A DNA stretch of 16,088 bases from an uncultured Treponema sp. (lineage in GTDB: Bacteria; Spirochaetota; Spirochaetia; Treponematales; Treponemataceae), in contig CALDWC010000022.1 of the NCBI GenBank assembly GCA_937923945.1, forward strand, positions 1-16,088, read 5' to 3'. Shown one piece after another: positions 13,213 through 16,088 of the stretch (within the stretch, counting starts at the first letter, position 1; each line of letters starts with the position of its first letter). The notes beneath the pieces were generated by a model. The model had not been told where the DNA came from and did not search any database. It saw only the letters and a list, made by a program, of their open reading frames with translations. The translations under genes were made by a program, and so were the position numbers.

Positions 13213-14651
13213 AATTTCTCCAATATTTGAAAGTTATTTTTGTAATTTTAAGCTGTGTCGTTATATCATTTTTATTACCGATAGCATTTGCAGTTGCGTA
13301 TCATGAACTGAATATGATTCCCGCCTTTGTTGTGCCGATGCTGCCGGTACTGCTGATTACAGGCGTTCTGCTTTTTGTCACGAGAAACAAAGCGTTTCGG
13401 CTTTCTACCCGCGGCGGTATTGTACTCGTTGCTTGCGTGTGGATTTTTGCAACGCTTATCGGTTCATTGCCGTTTATGATTTCGGGCGTGATTCCGAAAT
13501 TCGCGGATGCACTTTTTGAAACAAGTTCCGGTTTTACCACAACGGGAGCGACGATTATGAGCGCCGTTGAAGGAACTCCGATCAGCATGCTCGTGTGGCG
13601 CGCGCAAACCCATTGGTTGGGCGGTATGGGTATTGTCGTTTTGGCGGTTGCCCTTTTTCCGCTTTTAGGGGTAGGCGGTTTTACTTTAATCAAAAGTGAA
13701 ACAACCGGTCCCGATAAAGGAAAGGTAACTTCAAAAATAACCGAAACGGCAAAAGCCTTATGGATTGTCTATTGCGGGCTGACCGTTCTCCCGATTATTG
13801 CATTGATGCTTGCCGGTATGAATTTTACCGAAGCGATGTGTCATGCGTTTTCGATTTTAGGTACCGGCGGTTTTTCAACGCGAAATGCAAGTATCAGCAG
13901 TTTTAATAGCGGTGCAATTACCGTTATCTGTACGGTTTTTATGTTTTTAGCTTCATGGAACTTTTCACTGTACATTCGTCTGATCCAAGGACACCCGGAA
14001 GATATGCTGCATAATTCGGAATTGCATGCGTTTTTACGGATATTTTTCGGAAGCGGATTTGTGATTGCATTTTTACTACTGCCGAAATACGGAGTACTTG
14101 AAGCCTTAAATCATGCATTTTTTCAAGTCGCTTCGATTATGAGTACGACCGGACTTTCGTCGACGAACTTTGACCTGTGGCCGGACGCGGCAAAGTTTGT
14201 ACTCCTTTTGTTGTTTTTTATCGGAGGCTGTTCCGGTTCAACGGCAGGCGGTATCAAAGTAATCCGCTGGGTGATTCTCAGAAAACAGGCAGGAAACGAA
14301 ATCAAGCGGCTTTTGTACCCGCACGGGGTTTTCAGTATCCAGCTAAACGGAAGACCCGGTCGCAAAGATGTCGTGTACAGCGTTGCCGGTTTTGTCTTTT
14401 TGTATTTGTTCCTTGTCGGGCTTACTTCGTTTGTTGCCGTCAACGCCGGAGCGAACCTTTTCACTGCGATCGTTTCCGCACTCAGCCTCGTCGGAAATAT
14501 CGGTGCCGGTTTTGATATGGTAAGCCCTGCGCATAATTTTGCTTTTTACAGTAATTGGGCAAAGTATATTTTTTCGTTCGTGATGATTGCAGGGCGCTTG
14601 GAATTGTATACGATGCTCGTTGTGTTCAGCAAAAACTTTTGGCGGAAATAA
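13209..14651 (+). CDS. trkH: Trk potassium transporter channel subunit TrkH
   Basis: A 480-residue inner-membrane K+ channel or transporter of the TrkH/TrkG/KtrB superfamily. Four pore segments are visible: TTTGAT (110-115), TGGFST (219-224), STTGLS (312-317) and GNIGAG (429-434), each supplying one part of the selectivity filter. The intramembrane loop GGCSGSTAGGIK (339-350) that gates the pore is intact. Length and all elements are normal, so it should be functional. Its ATG lies within the trkA stop region (ATGA overlap), so both subunits are made together. A hairpin follows the stop. Confidence 0.96.
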   Translation: MKFLQYLKVIFVILSCVVISFLLPIAFAVAYHELNMIPAFVVPMLPVLLITGVLLFVTRNKAFRLSTRGGIVLVACVWIFATLIGSLPFMISGVIPKFADALFETSSGFTTTGATIMSAVEGTPISMLVWRAQTHWLGGMGIVVLAVALFPLLGVGGFTLIKSETTGPDKGKVTSKITETAKALWIVYCGLTVLPIIALMLAGMNFTEAMCHAFSILGTGGFSTRNASISSFNSGAITVICTVFMFLASWNFSLYIRLIQGHPEDMLHNSELHAFLRIFFGSGFVIAFLLLPKYGVLEALNHAFFQVASIMSTTGLSSTNFDLWPDAAKFVLLLLFFIGGCSGSTAGGIKVIRWVILRKQAGNEIKRLLYPHGVFSIQLNGRPGRKDVVYSVAGFVFLYLFLVGLTSFVAVNAGANLFTAIVSALSLVGNIGAGFDMVSPAHNFAFYSNWAKYIFSFVMIAGRLELYTMLVVFSKNFWRK

Positions 14652-14668
14652 ACCGTTGATACGGAAAC

Positions 14669-14700
14669 AAACGGCAGGCAATCCGAACGGCTTGCCGTTT
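14669..14700 (+). terminator. Hairpin after trkH, probable terminator
   Basis: AAACGGCAGGC (14669-14679) pairs with GCTTGCCGTTT (14690-14700) with one G-T pair around a 10-base loop. It starts 18 bp after the trkH stop. The trailing T run is only three bases, so it may be weak or act with another factor. Confidence 0.55.
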
Positions 14701-14768
14701 ACCGTCTCAAATCTCAAAACTCACTTTTTCTACGAATCTGATTTCCGTGGTGCGCTTCGAATCGCCCC

Positions 14769-14797
14769 TTTCTTTTTTTTATGCTTTATAGTATAAT
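14769..14797 (+). promoter_or_regulatory. Putative promoter directly before the secreted-protein gene
   Basis: TATAAT (14792-14797) is perfect; the -35 at a 17-bp spacing (TTTCTT, 14769-14774) is poor. The ATG at 14805 lies 7 bases after the -10 box and has no Shine-Dalgarno, the same layout as at trkA. Confidence 0.45.
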
Positions 14798-14804
14798 AAA
14801 TGAC

Positions 14805-15857
14805 ATGAAATGCAGGGCGTTTACTATTTTATTGGTTTTGATTTGTTTTACAACGGTTATCGCAGCGCAGGAGCCGATTTACGGTGTTTGGGAAAACGGA
14901 GGACGCTTTATTGAGTTTTCAACTCCCGATAATACCGGCAATATTATAATGAAAATTGTGCTTAAACCGTATTATTCCTATGTGTATGAACCGACGGGTA
15001 ATTTTAACGCACGAATTTCAGGCGTTGACAATTTTTCAGGTTTGAACATTTTGCAAATTACCTACCCGCGTATGAAACAATCGGTGTATATGCCAATCTG
15101 TTTAATCGATTCTTTTTTATTTACTTCGTTTTTTCAACGGCACGATTATACGTCATCGAAACCGGAGCTGCCGCCGGAAATGCGCCCCTACGGCATCACC
15201 GATGAACAAGCGCAGTCGGCAATGAATGCACACACGAGCCCGCTCTACGGTTTTTGGACGGAGCAAGGATCGCAAAAAGGAATTATGCTCTATGCGAATG
15301 AAGCCCCCGAATATTTTGATGCGTATTTTTTTACGGAAAACGAATATTTTAAATTCCGCTACTGGAAAGATGATTTGGAAAATACGGAAAAGCAAGCAAC
15401 TTTTTCCGACAATGCCGGCGTTACCTTTACCGTTCCCCGCGTTTTAATTCGCGGACGGCTCACCTACGCGTGCGTTACCGCGAATACCAGCACCCTGCGG
15501 AATTATGAAAGCGGTACTTACGAACTGAAATACCGCGACGGTTCGTACTATCTCACCATCACGCCCGAAAAAGCAGGACCCGGAAAGCTTGCGTCAAAGG
15601 ACACGTACGAAAATGCGAAATATCCTACCGTGGTGAATTTACCGATGTATCTCACGGAAGACGGGAAAATTTTTTCCTACGGTGAACCTTTTTTGTTTAA
15701 AACAGACATTGTGGATTTAAATGCAGAAATTGCAAAACACAATGCCCAAACCAAGGAGCCACCTGAATCGCAACTGGTTCCCGACGAGCTCGATTTTTAC
15801 CGCGAGCGAATTAAAGAACTTGAAAAGTTGGTACCGCAGCCGCATACGGAAAACTAA
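14805..15857 (+). CDS. Secreted protein of unknown function
   Basis: Not recognised. A 350-residue protein with a type I signal peptide: Lys/Arg near the start, a hydrophobic core (about 6-20), and cleavage near IAA-QEP. The Cys in the core is not in a lipobox position, so a lipoprotein is unlikely. The mature part is rich in Tyr, Phe and Thr and looks beta-rich. It has two related openings, PIYGVWENG and PLYGFWTEQG, about 125 residues apart, which suggests two copies of a beta-sandwich or lipocalin-like module. The C-terminus ends in a charged helix (DELDFYRERIKELEKL). Start at MKCRAF is preferred, since the eight codons upstream contain the -10 box. Probably periplasmic. Confidence 0.8.
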   Translation: MKCRAFTILLVLICFTTVIAAQEPIYGVWENGGRFIEFSTPDNTGNIIMKIVLKPYYSYVYEPTGNFNARISGVDNFSGLNILQITYPRMKQSVYMPICLIDSFLFTSFFQRHDYTSSKPELPPEMRPYGITDEQAQSAMNAHTSPLYGFWTEQGSQKGIMLYANEAPEYFDAYFFTENEYFKFRYWKDDLENTEKQATFSDNAGVTFTVPRVLIRGRLTYACVTANTSTLRNYESGTYELKYRDGSYYLTITPEKAGPGKLASKDTYENAKYPTVVNLPMYLTEDGKIFSYGEPFLFKTDIVDLNAEIAKHNAQTKEPPESQLVPDELDFYRERIKELEKLVPQPHTEN

Positions 15858-15878
15858 GTCTTACGGAGGCAATTCGTA

Positions 15879-16041
15879 CTATAGGAAACGCTGATTAAAG
15901 GCTTGACGCCGTTTAACAGCGTTTCCTTATTGTTTCTCAATGTTCAGTATAATAAGGTAGAATTCTGAACATTTGCGAAACAATAGATTTTAAAGTAGGC
16001 ACTGATTAATTCTCGATTGAATTAATCAGTGCCTACTATAG
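15879..16041. mobile_element. MITE-like block of three hairpins with imperfect terminal inverted repeats
   Basis: The ends, 15879-15898 and 16022-16041, are inverted copies matching at 16 of 20 bases (CTATAG, six variable bases, CTGATTAA). Inside are three hairpins. First, GGAAACGCTG/CAGCGTTTCC (15884-15893 and 15917-15926) with inner arms. Second, TATTGTTTC/GAAACAATA (15928-15936 and 15977-15985) enclosing ATGTTCAG/CTGAACAT. Third, a perfect 19-bp stem (15994-16012 and 16019-16037). The sequence GGAAACGCTGATTAA is shared with repeat copy 1 (69-83), and the third hairpin is a longer version of the one in copies 1 and 2. No coding capacity is seen, so any mobility would need a transposase from elsewhere. 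Confidence 0.55.
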
Positions 16042-16049
16042 TTTCAGCA

Positions 16050-16088
16050 AAAACACAGTATGTTTTGGGTAAAAACATACTGTGTTTT
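16050..16088. terminator. 17-bp-arm palindrome, probable bidirectional terminator
   Basis: AAAACACAGTATGTTTT (16050-16066) and AAAACATACTGTGTTTT (16072-16088) pair perfectly around GGGTA. A and T runs at the ends would let it end transcription from both sides. It runs to the window edge, so its full length is unknown. Confidence 0.65.

Overview
The window looks like part of a chromosome from a host-associated spirochaete, most likely a Treponema. I base this on the moderately AT-rich DNA, the loose spirochaete-type lipobox, a DUF4418/FtsX-type locus, and the style of the TrkA/TrkH and CobQ proteins. No rRNA, tRNA, IS transposase, phage gene or CRISPR array is visible. The genus is an inference from memory of protein families; no search was run.

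Layout. (1) 1-424 has no gene. It opens with a 103-bp dispersed repeat that carries a sigma70-like promoter, followed by a run of stem-loops. (2) 425-1579 (-) is an iron-dependent alcohol dehydrogenase with its own promoter and a long palindrome over the expected transcription start. (3) 1892-7499 is a transport region. A DUF4418 membrane protein (+) stands apart from an FtsX/MacB-like permease and ATPase pair (+, 5634-7499). Between them, on the other strand, is a complete NitT/TauT/SsuABC-like importer operon (permease, ATPase, lipoprotein; 5460 down to 2379). (4) 7500-7791 is a repeat-rich spacer with six imperfect 23-bp tandem units and a second copy of the promoter-bearing repeat. (5) 7792-10952 (+) holds a NUDIX hydrolase, a histidine phosphatase (CobC-like), a small membrane protein and cobyric acid synthase CobQ, whose glutaminase domain lacks the usual nucleophilic cysteine. 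(6) 11534-10939 (-) encodes two small zinc-ribbon proteins. (7) 11818-14651 (+) is trkA-trkH, a potassium uptake pair with overlapping genes. (8) 14805-15857 (+) is an unrecognised secreted protein. (9) 15858-16088 is a MITE-like block of nested hairpins followed by a strong palindrome that reaches the window edge.

Functional threads: the SsuABC-like importer, DUF4418 and the FtsX/ATPase pair may form one envelope transport system for an unidentified substrate. CobQ and the phosphatase suggest corrinoid finishing or salvage. TrkAH handles K+.

The least expected items are the Cys-to-Gly change in CobQ, the mobile promoter plus hairpin repeat with a possible structured RNA behind it, and two genes whose -10 boxes sit only 7-8 nt before their start codons, which suggests leaderless mRNAs.
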